Assembly (NCBI GenBank): GCA_017305135.1
Contig: JAFKNA010000023.1
Coordinates: 1-60,096 of the forward strand
Direction: 5' to 3'
DNA: 60,096 bases
DNA from: Lysobacterales bacterium
GTDB taxonomy: Bacteria > Pseudomonadota > Gammaproteobacteria > Xanthomonadales > Rhodanobacteraceae
Under the pieces are notes generated by a model. It ran no database searches, was not told the origin of the DNA, and saw only the letters and a list, made by a program, of their open reading frames with translations. Below, one piece after another: positions 24,889 to 32,841 of this stretch. Made by a program: the position numbers and the translations under genes. Positions within the stretch are counted from its first letter, which is position 1. Every line of letters starts with the position of its first letter.

Positions 24889-26931
24889 TCACACGGGTCG
24901 ATGGGCTTGCTCCGGCGCTTCGGCAGACACGATCCCGATCAGCACTACTTCCCACGCATCGCCGCCGCGCTGCACGCGCACGATGCGCGCGGCCAGCGCC
25001 TCGCCGGCGTCGAGGCGCTGCGCGACCGGCGCATTCTCCGCGCGCGGCACATAGCCGAGCTTGCGGCCGTTCCAGTCCACGCGCACCGCATGCGGGTCGT
25101 AGGGATTGTGTGGCTCGCGCACGAGTTCGATGGAATCGCCCGCGCCGAGGCGGTCGATCAGGCGCGGTCCCTCGGCATGGCGGAAGCCGGCGATGGTGCC
25201 TTCGTACAGCGTCGCCGGTCGCGCAACGAGGCTAGCGTGGCGCTGGCACCAGCCCAGGACCAGGCGCAGCTCCTGGCGCGAACGGGGATCGAGGGTGCGC
25301 ACCGGGCGCGCCACCTGCGCATCGCTGCGGGCAGCATGCCGGTCTTGATGGCCGAAGGATTCCTCGCGCACGTCCAGGCGCTGCTCGAAGCGTTCCTCGC
25401 GATTGATCTCACCCATCACGCGGGCGGCGAGCCGCGCAATCGCGGCGCTCACCTCCGCGTTGCGCGGCCCGCGAAGCTGCCTAAGCTCGTACCGGATATC
25501 CCCCTCATGCACCTCGGGCGAATACATCGCTGTGGCCCGCTCGCCCTCCTCGCCGTCCAGGTGAAAGATGCGGTCGCCGTACAGGACGCAGGTGCGCCAG
25601 TAGCTGCCCACGCAATGTTGCATCGCCAGGCCTTCGACCATCAGTGCCTCGCGCGTGGCCAGTTCGCGCGCCGTCCCGGCCTGAGGCGCTTCCAAAGTGC
25701 CCATGAGCGGCGTCAGCGCATCGGGCAGGCCATCGCCGATCCGCGCGGGACTCGCCACCTGCGGCTGCGCATGCCAGCGCAGCGAGGCATCCAGCAGCGA
25801 AAGCGGCCCACGCCGCGCCAGCCATGCCGCGCCGAGGTCGGTCTCGTCGAGCTCGGCCAAGGCGGGCGGCAGCAGGCCTTCGGCGAGCGCCGCGCGCAGG
25901 AAGTCGACGGTATCGCGCAGGGCCGGTTCCAGCCGCCCCGGCACGCGTGCCTCCAGAGATTGCCAGACCGCGTTCCAGCCGCCCGCGAACAGCCGCGCCG
26001 CGTGCGCAGTGGCGCCGCCGTCACCCAGGTCCAGCCGCAAGGCCCGCAAGGCGTCCAGGCGAGGCTCCACTTCGGCCGGCGACTGCGGCCGCGCTTCGGG
26101 CGGCAAGGCGTCGAGCAGGGAGAGCACTTCGCGCGGGACGTAGCCGGCGCACCAGGGCCTCGCCAGCAGCGGCGAGCGCACCAGCGCGCGACGGATGCCG
26201 TAATGAGCCGCCAGCGCGCCGGTGAGGTCGCGGCCGCGGTCGATCGCATCCAGCACCTCGTGCGTCGAAGGCGGCAACCAGGCGCTGCGCCCGGAATCGC
26301 GCCCGAACATGTCCGGGTAGCCGCCCATGTCCAGCAGCAGCCGCGGCACCAGCGCCGGAAAGCGCCGCAATGCCTGCAGGCGATGCGTGCGCACGGGTTC
26401 CGGCAGGGTCACCAGCCGGTTGTAGTTGCCGACCGAGCCGAAGAACGGGCCCGGCGCCTCCAGCCAGCCGAGCAGGTCGAGCACTTCCTGGTCCAGCCGG
26501 CCGGCGAACGCGCGGATCGCATGCTGCAGCGGATGGCCCCATGACACCGCCCAGCGCGGCACCGGCACCACCGGCGCATCCCTCAGCACGGCGACCGATC
26601 CGCCGGCGAGCGGCGATGGCTCATCCTCGGCCCGCGCCAGGCGCACGCGGAGCCTGGCCGACAGGCGCTCCTCGCCGAAGCGCGCCGCCTCCAGCCGCAG
26701 CGTGTGTACGCGGCGATCACGACCGAGCAGCCACAGCCAGCAATGCTGCTGCGCATCACTGCGCGAGAAGAAATGCCGCGCCTCCACCCAAACCTGCGCC
26801 TCGACCCCGGGCGAGCGCGGATGCAGCGCGGTCCATGCCGCCGACGAAGGTGAATCGGAATGAGTGATCGTCGTGTCCAAGCCCCTGCTCCCGAACCGCG
26901 TGGACCTGAGCTTGCATTGGCACGGTCTCAT
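24889..26931 (-). CDS. PcfJ-like / HIRAN domain fusion protein
   Basis: The C-terminal region at about 575-668 matches HIRAN domains, which bind DNA 3' ends: YEGTIAGFRHAEG, LVREPHNPYDPHAVRVDW, GYVPRAENA. Ahead of it, about 420-520, lies a PcfJ-like segment with EGLAMQHCVGSYWRTC (Cys at about 440), found in plasmid and phage-linked proteins. The N-terminal 400 residues are not recognised but are helical and contain GNYNRLVTLPEPVRTHRLQA. The start is uncertain: 26931 is used, an ATG at 27042 is also in frame, and neither has a good ribosome-binding site. The combination suggests a DNA-related accessory or defence function, which is inference. Confidence 0.65.
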   Translation of the reverse strand: MRPCQCKLRSTRFGSRGLDTTITHSDSPSSAAWTALHPRSPGVEAQVWVEARHFFSRSDAQQHCWLWLLGRDRRVHTLRLEAARFGEERLSARLRVRLARAEDEPSPLAGGSVAVLRDAPVVPVPRWAVSWGHPLQHAIRAFAGRLDQEVLDLLGWLEAPGPFFGSVGNYNRLVTLPEPVRTHRLQALRRFPALVPRLLLDMGGYPDMFGRDSGRSAWLPPSTHEVLDAIDRGRDLTGALAAHYGIRRALVRSPLLARPWCAGYVPREVLSLLDALPPEARPQSPAEVEPRLDALRALRLDLGDGGATAHAARLFAGGWNAVWQSLEARVPGRLEPALRDTVDFLRAALAEGLLPPALAELDETDLGAAWLARRGPLSLLDASLRWHAQPQVASPARIGDGLPDALTPLMGTLEAPQAGTARELATREALMVEGLAMQHCVGSYWRTCVLYGDRIFHLDGEEGERATAMYSPEVHEGDIRYELRQLRGPRNAEVSAAIARLAARVMGEINREERFEQRLDVREESFGHQDRHAARSDAQVARPVRTLDPRSRQELRLVLGWCQRHASLVARPATLYEGTIAGFRHAEGPRLIDRLGAGDSIELVREPHNPYDPHAVRVDWNGRKLGYVPRAENAPVAQRLDAGEALAARIVRVQRGGDAWEVVLIGIVSAEAPEQAHRPV

Positions 26932-27085
26932 GGACTGCGACGACGCACGGGTGCGCAGTACCGGTAGGGCAGCTGGCAGGACAACACCCGGGAGTGGCGG
27001 AGCACCAGCGCTCCCCTGGCTGGCTGGCGGGGCCGCCCGCATTGGCGACGATCACCCCATCGCGGAAGGTCCCCCGCGGCAGCCT

Positions 27086-28189
27086 TCACCGGCCGGTACG
27101 CCCCCGTTCCGGCTGCCACAAGCGGCCTTGGAGCCAAAGCGTTCCGTCGACGGCCATGCCCGGCACCGGTGGTGTCTCGTCCCGCCATGCGCGACGCGTC
27201 ACCAGGATGGCCAGGTCCGCGTCCTCATCGTTCTCCTCGCCAAGGCGCATCACGGTGACGACCAGCCGCCATGCCTGTTGGCCGAGCACATCGGCCAGCT
27301 CCTGGACTTCCTTCACGGTCCCGCGGAACTGGTAGTCGTCGCGATCCCATTCCAGCACCGGCACCAGCATCGCCATTCCGGAAAGATCCAGTTCCTGCGG
27401 CGGGGCGACAGAACTCTCACCCTCCTCTGCACCAATGGCAGCCAGCCACCGCGCCTGGTCAGGATGCGGGTTGAACGGCAGCGACATGACCTTTGGAGTG
27501 CCTGCCGAGTAGGCGATGCCGAGCAGGATGAACTCGCAAGCCTGGCCGGCTTCGTACCAGCCGCGATTGGAAACAAACCCGACGTCGTAGAAGGCGATCG
27601 GTGCCTCGCCCCAGGACGCCTCGACCTGGGCTTCGAGGCCGCCCTCCCAGACATGCACGACATCAACGGCCAGGCGGACCTGGATGCCTCGTTCGTGGTA
27701 CGGAAACAGGGACACCAGTTCATTCGCCTCCGCGCCCTGGCGTAGCACGGTGACCACGCCGCCATGCACGTCCGGCCAGCACAGCGCGAGACCGGTGGGC
27801 CAGTCTTCCGGCAACGCGCGGCGGGGCTTGAAGAAGTCGCCGTAGACGCGGAACAGATCCATCTGGGGCAGCCACTCGGGCAGGCGCGTGAAAATGTGCC
27901 CCGCGTCTTCGGCAAACGGCTTCCAGTGCGAACCCATCGAGTGCCGCTCGGCCGCCTGGTCGGCGACGAAGGTGTTCTCCGGCCATTCCGTTGCAGCCGG
28001 CGCTTGCGGATCATCAGCCGGTTGCGCCGTCGCCGAATCCGCACCGGCCGCATGCAAAGCCCCGGTGCGGAGCATTGCATCGCGCCCATCGTCAAAGCGC
28101 ACGCCAACGTAATCCGTCCCAACGAACGTGATGGTCCCGCGCCCGTGCACGGCATGGTCGATCGCATCGCCAACCTTCCAGTTATCCAT
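27086..28189 (-). CDS. Unrecognised protein with N-terminal SH3/Tudor-like module
   Basis: I do not recognise a whole-length family. The 367-residue soluble product opens with MDNWKVGDAIDHAVHGRGTI and GVRFDDGRDAMLRTG, like small barrel modules of the DUF3553/CarD-N type. A linker rich in Ala and Pro follows, then a large domain with DVGFVSNRGWYEAGQACEF and VMSLPFNPHPDQARWL. The end, FRGTVKEVQELA then DGTLWLQGRLW, looks like an OB-type barrel. The ATG at 28189 has an AGGGGGAAT ribosome-binding site. It is on the same strand as the PcfJ-HIRAN gene, about 155 bases upstream, so the two may be co-expressed. Confidence 0.65.
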   Translation of the reverse strand: MDNWKVGDAIDHAVHGRGTITFVGTDYVGVRFDDGRDAMLRTGALHAAGADSATAQPADDPQAPAATEWPENTFVADQAAERHSMGSHWKPFAEDAGHIFTRLPEWLPQMDLFRVYGDFFKPRRALPEDWPTGLALCWPDVHGGVVTVLRQGAEANELVSLFPYHERGIQVRLAVDVVHVWEGGLEAQVEASWGEAPIAFYDVGFVSNRGWYEAGQACEFILLGIAYSAGTPKVMSLPFNPHPDQARWLAAIGAEEGESSVAPPQELDLSGMAMLVPVLEWDRDDYQFRGTVKEVQELADVLGQQAWRLVVTVMRLGEENDEDADLAILVTRRAWRDETPPVPGMAVDGTLWLQGRLWQPERGRTGR

Positions 28190-28222
28190 GATTCCCCCTG
28201 TGGCAATTCCGGTGCACTCATC

Positions 28223-28321
28223 ATGCACGAGGACGTCTCAGCGTTTGCGACCGGCACCTGGCTTGCCGTGATCGCCATCCTGGCCATTCCGATCCTGCCG
28301 TTGCGTTCACTGTTTCGGTGA
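28223..28321 (+). CDS. Possible 32-residue membrane peptide
   Basis: The short frame encodes an acidic start (MHEDVSAF) and one hydrophobic helix, TWLAVIAILAIPILPLRSLF. It diverges from the unrecognised gene at 27086-28189 in the 348-base gap 28190-28537. There is no convincing ribosome-binding site, so this is only a candidate. The remainder of the gap shows no other supported feature. Confidence 0.2.
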   Translation: MHEDVSAFATGTWLAVIAILAIPILPLRSLFR

Positions 28322-28537
28322 GGAATGCCATCGGCGCCACATTGTGGGTTCAAATGCCGTCTCAGCCTGATTCCACTTGTGCGATCCTCGCGGGGTGAGG
28401 GCGCACCGCGGCAGGCGAAAGCTTTCGAAGTGACGGATCGGCTCGGGCCTCTGGCAACTCGACGTTGGTGGTCGGGCGGGCACGCTTGCCCGGCGAACCT
28501 CTCAGCCGCCAGTAACGGGAGGCAATATGGTGGAAGC

Positions 28538-28732
28538 GTGTTGAAGCGATTCTTCCTGCGCGTGGCTCTGTACCTCGCCGCCATCATCGGCGGCACCATC
28601 GCGACGGTGCTCATCATCGCAGCTTTCCCATGGCTCCCCGGCGCCAGCTTCCTTGTGTTCCTGGTCATTGGATTCCTCAGCGGGATCGTTCTGCTCTTCG
28701 CCTTGCTATCCCGTGTCTTCTGGTGGGTGTAG
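28538..28732 (+). CDS. Possible 64-residue two-helix membrane protein
   Basis: From the GTG at 28538 the frame encodes KRFFLRVALYLAAIIGGTIA and a second helix SFLVFLVIGFLSGIVLLFAL, ending RVFWWV. The hydrophobic pattern and positive N-terminus look like a real inner-membrane protein. A GGGAGG site lies about 15 bases ahead of the GTG; it is better placed for an out-of-frame ATG at 28527, which would give only a five-codon leader. Start and function are uncertain. It converges on the restriction-modification gene. Confidence 0.4.
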   Translation: MLKRFFLRVALYLAAIIGGTIATVLIIAAFPWLPGASFLVFLVIGFLSGIVLLFALLSRVFWWV

Positions 28733-28871
28733 CGCAGTTCCGGCGCCCTTTTCGCGCTTTGAACTGCCAGACGGAGGACCTTTCGCGCTCCGACCTCCAA
28801 ATCGGACATGCGCGGCAGTGATTTCCGCCGTTATAGGTGCCGGTGACGAGTTGCGCCCGGGTGCGCTCCCG

Positions 28872-31800
28872 TTACAGCGCGGCGTAGCGCCCTCCCCCGT
28901 CGCGGCGCGCGCGGCCGATGGCGACCAGGGTCTCCAGGATCGCGGGGAGGCGCGCCTGCCAGCGGCCGCGGGTGCTGAAGGCGACGGCGATGGCGGCGGC
29001 ATCGACGGGCGCCGGCGCGGCGGCGAGGACATCAGCGACGGCGCGTACCTGGTCGGGGAGGTCCTTCGGCCAGGGCTGGCGGCGAGTCGGCGCGGCGCGC
29101 GCGGCCGGGGTGTCGCCGGCGATTTCGAGCTGGTCCGGCGCGGTTCCGCCCTGCGGGTTCTGGAACTCCGGGCGCAGCCAGCGCACCAGGCCGCGCCGTT
29201 CCTCGGTGGCGCGCTCGGCGTTGAGCGCGATCAGGCGTTCGAGGATGGCCTCGTCGAAGGCGTGCGCGGCGGCCTCGCGGGTGGCCGGAGCGGCTTCCGT
29301 GGCAGGAACTTCGGTCGCGGAGCCGTGGGCGATGGCGAGGAGCGGGGCGAGGTCGCTCCAGCCGTAGGCGTCGAGCACGGCGCGGTCGAGTTCGTCGTGG
29401 AGCTGGCGCAGTACCGAAACCAGTCCCTGTTCGTGGATGGTGCGCTCCTTCGGCGTCAGGATTTCGCCGCTGCGGAGTTTTTCCAGCACGTTGTAGATGC
29501 CGGTGAGGGTCAGGCCCGGGTGCGCGGCCTGCTGGCGCTTGCGGTGGGCGTCGAGCTGCTCGGCGAGGGCGCGGATGCGGGCCTGGTGCGCTTCGATCAC
29601 AGCGGGGAACGGGAAAGTTTCGAAGCAAGTGCTTTGGTTGTAGCGGGGGCGATCTTCAAGCGTTCCGCCGGCCTGCAACGCCCAAACGATGTGTAAGCGC
29701 GATGACAGCGTTCCGAGAAAATAGCTGTCGTCCAGCGCGATCGGCACCAGTCCCTGGTCGGGCAGTGCACCCGCCGGCAAGGTGAGGAATATGCGGTGCT
29801 TCGCAGTCATGGGTGTCGCGATGTACCGCTTGAGCCTTGCTGCTGCCAGTCGGAACTCGCCTCGCGGCTCGGCGAAAACCCACCACCGGTCGCGATACGA
29901 AGCGCGGGCATTTTGTTCGCGCTCTGGTCTCACCCGGTCGAATACCCACTGGTATGCTGCCGGAAACCGGGTTCTGGCTTGGTCTTCGGTCAGTCCGAAG
30001 AAATCGATGACGAAAGCATCGCGCGTCGTCTGAGTGATGTCCCGACCGTTGAAAAAGGGCTTGATAATGTGCCCGGCCTCACTCGGGGCAGTCGAACGAA
30101 GCCCCTCGGCCTGCTCGCGTGAGAGAACGAACCCCATCCCGACCAGTGTTATGCCGCGCAACGCAAGCATCGCGTTCGCCCGCAACGGTTTGGCCAGCGA
30201 GACATCCGCTCCAACGGTCAGATCGCTGTTGATCCCGGCGCGGCGCTCGCGCACATCGACATCCATCTCACCGTCTTTTCCCGGAAGCTCGCCTGCAACT
30301 TCAAGCAAACGCCCAGCCTCAATATTTGTTGCCCCCACCGTCATCGCAATCCGCACCGCGGCGCCGTCCGCCGCATCCACCCACGGGTGGTCGGGAATGG
30401 CGAAGACCAGCGAGATCGGCCGGACGTTCTCCATCTGTTCGGCTGAGGTGAGCGGCGGCCCGCCCTTGCCGCCACGCCCGCGCAGGCCGGCGTCCATCGT
30501 GCCTTCAACAGCCAAACTGGATCCCGGCCTGCGCCGAGATGACGGGCCGGTCGCTGCCACCGGGGCGAGCGCGGCCTCCACCACGCGGCGGTTGAAGGTC
30601 TGGCGGATCGAGTTGGTGGTGATGAGCCCGAAGCGGCGCAGCGCGCCGTGGCGGGTAAGCGTGGCGGCGTGGTGCCACCAGTACATGACGAAGTCGGCCG
30701 AATCTGGCACTTTCGGCCAGGCGGCGCGCAGCGCCTCGACGTAGCCGTCGCCGAGGGCGAGCCGCATGCGCTTGTTGCCGATGAACGGCGGATTCCCGAC
30801 CACGAAATCCGCCTCCGGCCACGCCGCGCGACGCGGATTCACATAGCGCTCCAGCGGCACGCGCGCGGTTTCGTCGGGCACCGGTTGGCCGGTGACCGGC
30901 GAGGCCTTCATGCTGCGCCCGTCCCAGCGCGTCAGCGGGCGGCCGGCGGCGTCGGTCTGGTAGTCGATGCGATCCCAGGCAAGCACCGCGTCGCGGCATT
31001 CGATGTTGCGGAAGTCCTTCAGCACGGGTTCGGGCGGCATGGCGGCGCCGCGGGTGCGGAAGTGCCATTGCAGGTAGCCGATCCACAGCACGAGTTCCGC
31101 GATGGCGGCGGCGCGCGGATTGAGCTCGATGCCGAGGAGTTGGTGCGGATCGACGGTCTCGCCGCCGAAGGGGTCGGCGCGGCTGGCGTCGAGCGCCAGG
31201 TCTCCTTGGCGTAGGCGGGTCGCCTGGCGTGCCGGGTCGAGTTCGTCGAACGCGTTCAGCACCTCGCCTTCCAGGCGCTTCATGTGCTCCAGCGTCACGT
31301 AGAGGAAATTGCCCGAGCCGCAGGCGGGGTCGAGCACGCGCACGGCGCACAGGCGCTGGTGGAAGTCGACGACGGCGGCCAGCGCCTGGTCCTGGCGGCC
31401 CTCGCCGGCCAGCGTCAGCGCGGTGGCCTGGGCGATCTTCCAGTCCTCGCGCAGTGGCTCGATCACGGTCGGCAGCACCAGGCGCTCGACGTAGGCGCGC
31501 GGCGTGTAGTGGGCGCCAAGGGCATGGCGCTCGGTCGGTTCCAGCGCGCGCTCCAGCAGGGTGCCGAAGATGGCGGGCTCCACTTCCCGCCAGTCGGCGC
31601 GGGCGGATTCGATCAGCAATCCGATCTGCGCGCGGTCGAGCGGCAGCACGTCGGGCTGCTTGAAGAGCTTGCCGTTGAAGCGCAGGAGGTCGGCGCGGAT
31701 GGCGACCGAGAACAGGCCCGCGTCCATGGCGCGCCAGAGGTCGCCGACCATCGGCACGAACTGCGCCGGCGATTCCTTGAGGCTTTCCAGCAGGCCGCGG

Positions 31801-32519
31801 AAGGCGTTGGCGGGAACGAGGCCGACGTCCTCGGCGAACATGGTGAACAGGCAGCGCGTCAGGAACCCCGCCGCGGCGTGTGGCGCGTGGCCGGCGGCTT
31901 CGAGGCTGCGCGCCAGTTCGGCCAGGTGCGCGGCGATGGCGCGGGTGACGATCGCCGAGCGGCGCGCGGGATCCAGGCCGGCGGGATCGAGCCAGAGCGC
32001 GCGCAGGCGCTCGCGGATCGACGCATCGCGGAGGTCGCTGAGGCCGATGCGGTGCGTGCGCGGGTCCGGGTACGGGGTGTAGGTGGCGCCCGAGCGCGAG
32101 AATTCGCTGTAGAGCTCGATCGACCGACCGACGTCGACCACCACCACGAACGGCGGCCGGCCCTCGTCGGCGGGCAGCGCGCGGGCGTAGTTCTCGGCCT
32201 GCGAGCGGGCGCGCAGCATGCCCTCGTCGTAGCGCGTGGGGCTCGCCTCGCGCACGTCCTTGGCCTCCAGCACGAAGGCGCCGCGGCGGTAGAGGTCGAT
32301 GTAGCCGTAGGACTCGCTGCCGTCGCCGTGGCGGAACACCACGCGGCGCTCGAACACGTAGGCGTTGGTGCGATCGTCGGCACCTGCGGGCTCGGGCGCC
32401 GGCAGGTCCAGCAGCGCGGCGAGTTCCGTCAGGAACAACTGGTAGTTGGCGCGCTCGCGCCCGTCCGCCGCCTGCCAGCGCGCGATGAAGACCTCGACCG
32501 CGTCCACCCGTCCGTCCAT
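28872..32519 (-). CDS. Single-chain restriction-modification enzyme (Type IIG/IIL-like)
   Basis: The 1215-residue protein joins a PD-(D/E)XK nuclease near residues 75-87 (IDLYRRG then VLEAK) to a gamma-class DNA N6-adenine methyltransferase. The methylase has motif I DPACGSGNF at about 395 and motif IV NPPF at about 572. A target-recognition region spans about 690-1000, followed by a helical C-terminus. This order is that of MmeI-like enzymes that cut and methylate with one subunit. No hsdS, drm or pgl partner is present, so it should act alone. Residues about 653-682 are encoded by an inserted family A repeat between the methylase and recognition parts, so activity needs testing. Confidence 0.85.
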   Translation of the reverse strand: MDGRVDAVEVFIARWQAADGRERANYQLFLTELAALLDLPAPEPAGADDRTNAYVFERRVVFRHGDGSESYGYIDLYRRGAFVLEAKDVREASPTRYDEGMLRARSQAENYARALPADEGRPPFVVVVDVGRSIELYSEFSRSGATYTPYPDPRTHRIGLSDLRDASIRERLRALWLDPAGLDPARRSAIVTRAIAAHLAELARSLEAAGHAPHAAAGFLTRCLFTMFAEDVGLVPANAFRGLLESLKESPAQFVPMVGDLWRAMDAGLFSVAIRADLLRFNGKLFKQPDVLPLDRAQIGLLIESARADWREVEPAIFGTLLERALEPTERHALGAHYTPRAYVERLVLPTVIEPLREDWKIAQATALTLAGEGRQDQALAAVVDFHQRLCAVRVLDPACGSGNFLYVTLEHMKRLEGEVLNAFDELDPARQATRLRQGDLALDASRADPFGGETVDPHQLLGIELNPRAAAIAELVLWIGYLQWHFRTRGAAMPPEPVLKDFRNIECRDAVLAWDRIDYQTDAAGRPLTRWDGRSMKASPVTGQPVPDETARVPLERYVNPRRAAWPEADFVVGNPPFIGNKRMRLALGDGYVEALRAAWPKVPDSADFVMYWWHHAATLTRHGALRRFGLITTNSIRQTFNRRVVEAALAPVAATGPSSRRRPGSSLAVEGTMDAGLRGRGGKGGPPLTSAEQMENVRPISLVFAIPDHPWVDAADGAAVRIAMTVGATNIEAGRLLEVAGELPGKDGEMDVDVRERRAGINSDLTVGADVSLAKPLRANAMLALRGITLVGMGFVLSREQAEGLRSTAPSEAGHIIKPFFNGRDITQTTRDAFVIDFFGLTEDQARTRFPAAYQWVFDRVRPEREQNARASYRDRWWVFAEPRGEFRLAAARLKRYIATPMTAKHRIFLTLPAGALPDQGLVPIALDDSYFLGTLSSRLHIVWALQAGGTLEDRPRYNQSTCFETFPFPAVIEAHQARIRALAEQLDAHRKRQQAAHPGLTLTGIYNVLEKLRSGEILTPKERTIHEQGLVSVLRQLHDELDRAVLDAYGWSDLAPLLAIAHGSATEVPATEAAPATREAAAHAFDEAILERLIALNAERATEERRGLVRWLRPEFQNPQGGTAPDQLEIAGDTPAARAAPTRRQPWPKDLPDQVRAVADVLAAAPAPVDAAAIAVAFSTRGRWQARLPAILETLVAIGRARRDGGGRYAAL
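30479..30546. repeat. Family A repeat inside the restriction-modification gene
   Basis: Arms 30480-30496 (GCGCAGGCCGGCGTCCA) and 30518-30534 (TGGATCCCGGCCTGCGC) are inverted copies with two mismatches over a 21-base loop; GAGATGAC follows as in the other copies. The surrounding frame stays open and reads RRRPGSS and MDAGLRGRGG, sequence unlike the flanking methylase. Confidence 0.85.
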
Positions 32520-32622
32520 TGCCCCTGTCCCGTGACCCCGCCGGCGAGTGTAGGCGAGGCGTGCGGGTGGGTCACGCCGCGGGATGTGGCGACGGCTCGG
32601 CCTTGCGGCACGCAGCAGAAGC

Positions 32623-32652
32623 GGCCGGTCGGGAGACCGGCCCTCCCGGGAG
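32623..32652. repeat. Family D hairpin between divergent genes
   Basis: GGCCGGTC (32623-32630) pairs with GACCGGCC (32635-32642) over a GGGA loop, followed by the palindrome CCTCCCGGGAGG. Similar sequence occurs at 41618-41644. The divergent gap 32520-32841 should hold promoters for the restriction-modification gene and the glucan synthase; I see no clear consensus elements. Confidence 0.65.
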
Positions 32653-32841
32653 GGCTCGCAAGCCGGCAGCCGGACGCACCGGGACCGCCCGCCCTGCCCT
32701 TCCATTCATGCTCTGCTGGCTAACCTTGGCGGCGTCCGGCGGTCGCCGAGTGCTGTTGCGGCCGGCCCATCGCGCCCGCGTTTCCCGCTTCCGGGCACCT
32801 GGATTGCGGCGCGTTCGCGCCACGCAGAGGGAGCCCCATCG

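Noticed and set aside
28872-32519. DISARM or BREX methylase
   Set aside because: No drm, pgl or brx partner genes are adjacent, and the protein carries its own nuclease motif, which fits a stand-alone Type IIG/IIL enzyme.
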